From positions 3,232,501-3,296,500 of the forward strand of contig JAZARR010000123.1 of the NCBI GenBank assembly GCA_037389465.1: a stretch of 64,000 nucleotides of DNA, in the 5' to 3' direction. Source of the stretch: Baylisascaris procyonis (Eukaryota > Nematoda > Chromadorea > Rhabditida > Ascarididae). Made by a program: the position numbers and the translations under genes. Shown here one piece after another: positions 63,101-64,000 of the stretch. Every line of letters starts with the position of its first letter. Position 1 is the first letter of the stretch. Under the pieces are notes generated by a model, which saw only the letters and a program-made list of their open reading frames with translations, made no database searches and was not told the DNA's origin.

Positions 63101-63730
63101 TGCTGCATAGTGACAAGGCAATCCTTCCAGGTTTTTTTTCTGATTAGTTGAATTCTTCGAATGTGCTGACAGTGGTTGGCAGGCATCTGCTTTGAAATGC
63201 AATTCGTGGATTTGACTGCAAAGCTCGGAATTAATTTTGCATCACCTAAAAGAAAATGGCTGATTGCACTTATAAAACGAAATGAAAATAATCCTTCTAA
63301 TCTTTTATGCAAGGAATGGGACAAGATGTATGATCTGGAAGGAAGGTGATGATAAACCTACAAGCATGTGAAATTTCTAAAATTTCAGCTATTGAAGCAT
63401 ACTGATAGGAAATTTTTCTGCTTGAGTTTTTCAGTTTGTCTCATTGATTTTTTGCAATTTAGAAAGGGAATCTGTTCAGGTCTCTACTTTCCAATTTCTG
63501 TCCATAAAGGATCATCTTCTACAAGTTGAAGTCTTTTTCCTGCCCGTTTAGAAAGTCATTGTCACTAATAAGGTAAAGATTTATTCACTCGTTTTTGTAA
63601 CGTCTCCATTCTATTTCATTTTCTAAAGATGAATATTTAGCGCGAGCAAGAAGAGGCGGGCGAAACGCAGAAATTGAGTAAAAGGAAATTACGTCTTGCA
63701 ATGCAGCCATCAATCGCCGAATTAAAAGAG
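60057..63730 (+). CDS. SF3B2: Splicing factor 3b subunit 2 (SF3B2/SAP145), 5' part, six exons, continues beyond the window
   Basis: SF3B2 is a subunit of the SF3b complex of the U2 snRNP. In the nucleus it helps anchor U2 to pre-mRNA near the branch site. The exons join as 60057-60134, 60804-60909, 61527-61666, 62494-62625, 63552-63572 and 63641-63730, giving 567 nt or 189 codons in one frame, every intron GT-AG. Residues 1-26 are the N-terminus and 27-61 a Lys/Arg/Asn-rich stretch. Residues about 75-108 carry the family signature VEIEYV followed by PNFQYFAKIFENFK (human has VEIEYV then PNFIFFKRIFEAFK). The segment ends with KLSKRKLRLAMQPSIAELKE, matching human KLSKKKLRR...TVAELKQ just before the conserved DUF382 region. 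DUF382 and the PSP domain lie outside the window. Unlike the human protein (about 895 aa), no SAP or proline-rich N-terminus precedes the basic region. Identification is firm; the first exon and the 21-nt exon are less certain. Confidence 0.9.
60135..60803 (+). other. SF3B2 intron 1
   Basis: This 669-nt intron starts GTCTCA and ends CCACTTAG. It includes a T-rich AG at 60163, a 60-codon Ser-rich open frame at 60188-60370 that lacks family similarity, and an abutting acceptor and donor (CCCTCTCCAG|GTCAGT) at 60699/60700. No conserved coding segment was seen. Confidence 0.7.
60804..60909 (+). CDS. SF3B2: SF3B2 exon 2 (lysine-rich)
   Basis: Preceded by acceptor TTTTCCACTTAG and followed by donor CAG|GTATGC. 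It encodes 35 codons plus one base, dominated by Lys/Arg/Asn and ending ...NALTNGLQNGIGS. The basic run corresponds to the KKEKNRKRRNRKKKKK stretch of human SF3B2, likely a nuclear-localisation or RNA-contact segment. Intron 1 is 669 nt. Confidence 0.85.
61527..61666 (+). CDS. SF3B2: SF3B2 exon 3 (VEIEYV motif)
   Basis: Preceded by TTTTCTAAAG and followed by AAG|GTATAC. The shared codon GGT joins it in frame to exon 2. It contains an acidic patch (SSDGGDDLAVEIEYVGEAP) and then PNFQYFAKIFENFK. This is the most diagnostic exon: acidic stretch, VEIEYV, PNF.xF..IFE.FK in that order is the SF3B2 arrangement. Introns 2 and 3 are 617 and 827 nt. Confidence 0.93.
62494..62625 (+). CDS. SF3B2: SF3B2 exon 4 (charged linker)
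   Basis: Preceded by TTCATGTTTTTAG and followed by CGA|GTAAGC, phase 0 at both ends, 44 codons. It encodes a Glu/Lys-rich linker (IAEEEKKSDTLAAP...ISEKILQEEMSEKR) equivalent to the poorly conserved acidic linker between VEIEYV and the KLSKKKLR motif in other species. The good splice sites and unbroken frame support it more than sequence identity does. Confidence 0.85.
63552..63572 (+). CDS. SF3B2: SF3B2 candidate 21-nt microexon
   Basis: Seven codons (KVIVTNK) lie between a pyrimidine-rich acceptor (CTTTTTCCTGCCCGTTTAG) and donor AAG|GTAAAG. The exon is phase 0 at both ends, so inclusion or skipping keeps the frame. A 68-nt intron separates it from the next exon. Supported by splice sites and phase only. 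Confidence 0.5.
63641..63730 (+). CDS. SF3B2: SF3B2 exon 6 (KLSKRKLR...IAELKE), last exon in the window
   Basis: Preceded by GATGAATATTTAG and followed by GAG|GTGTGC, phase 0 at both ends, 30 codons. KLSKRKLR followed ten residues later by IAELKE aligns with human KLSKKKLRR...TVAELKQ, directly before DUF382. The next conserved block (human LVARPDVVE) was not found in the remaining 270 bases, so the window ends inside the following intron. Confidence 0.92.
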
Positions 63731-64000
63731 GTGTGCTCGATGCTTTTTTACGATTAATTCAACAAGTGAAACTTTTGTTCGCAGATTTGTCGATGTAATA
63801 GTATACTTATTACTGAGAGGCACATTTACTTCCTGTTTTGTTGAAAATTTTTTAAGTGCTAAGCAACTCGTTTTTTTGTTATTTTCGTTTCTATATTATC
63901 CCAACTCCTCGGCAGTCCACTGGCTATTGTTGATTTTGATGCCATTGATTGTCGCCATTGTTAGATGAGGTCGTTTAACGCATAAGAACGTTTGCATATA
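63731..64000 (+). other. Start of the next SF3B2 intron
   Basis: Begins GTGTGC directly after exon 6. TTGTTCGCAG at about 63785 looks like an acceptor, but the frame after it (ICRCNSILIT...) does not match the conserved block expected next, so it is treated as intronic. Confidence 0.6.

Overview
The window is AT-rich, intron-bearing animal DNA with one gene that can be recognised, at its right-hand end. At 60,057-63,730 on the + strand, six short exons spell the N-terminal third of splicing factor 3b subunit 2 (SF3B2/SAP145), a core U2 snRNP protein. The gene runs off the window. The compact lysine-rich N-terminus, the short T-rich acceptors and the acceptor-like site 11 bases before the first ATG fit a nematode, and the long introns and sparse genes fit a parasitic (strongylid-like) one better than Caenorhabditis. 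The organism is inferred; no rRNA, spliced-leader RNA or mitochondrial marker is present to fix it.

From 1 to about 59,500 no gene is identified. Open frames there are short (at most about 120 codons, no recognised domain) and mostly look like chance. A few deserve attention: a 46-codon highly charged frame at 45,939, a GC-richer two-frame region at 49,627-50,209, an open frame broken by one stop at 43,948-44,232, a possible two-exon gene start at 29,988-30,312, a 61-codon frame ending on a consensus donor at 26,209, and a frame containing an 8-residue tandem duplication at 6,449-6,621.

Repeats are the clearest structures in the gene-free part. These are a 120-bp TA microsatellite (2,224), a 55-bp minisatellite (34,151-34,700) with a 110-bp higher-order period and a 67-bp insertion in one copy, and a 36-bp minisatellite (35,410-35,555). 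There are also several perfect or near-perfect palindromes (22,699; 31,102; 34,699; 43,054; 46,526; 49,290; 51,578) and G-quadruplex motifs (36,085 on +, 3,320 on -). Sites where an acceptor and a donor abut, as in recursive splicing, occur at 25,400, 26,209 and inside SF3B2 intron 1 at 60,699.

The SF3B2 model rests on unbroken phase across all exons (26+35+47+44+7+30 = 189 codons) and on family motifs in exons 3 and 6. No interacting gene set or new multi-gene system can be demonstrated in this window.
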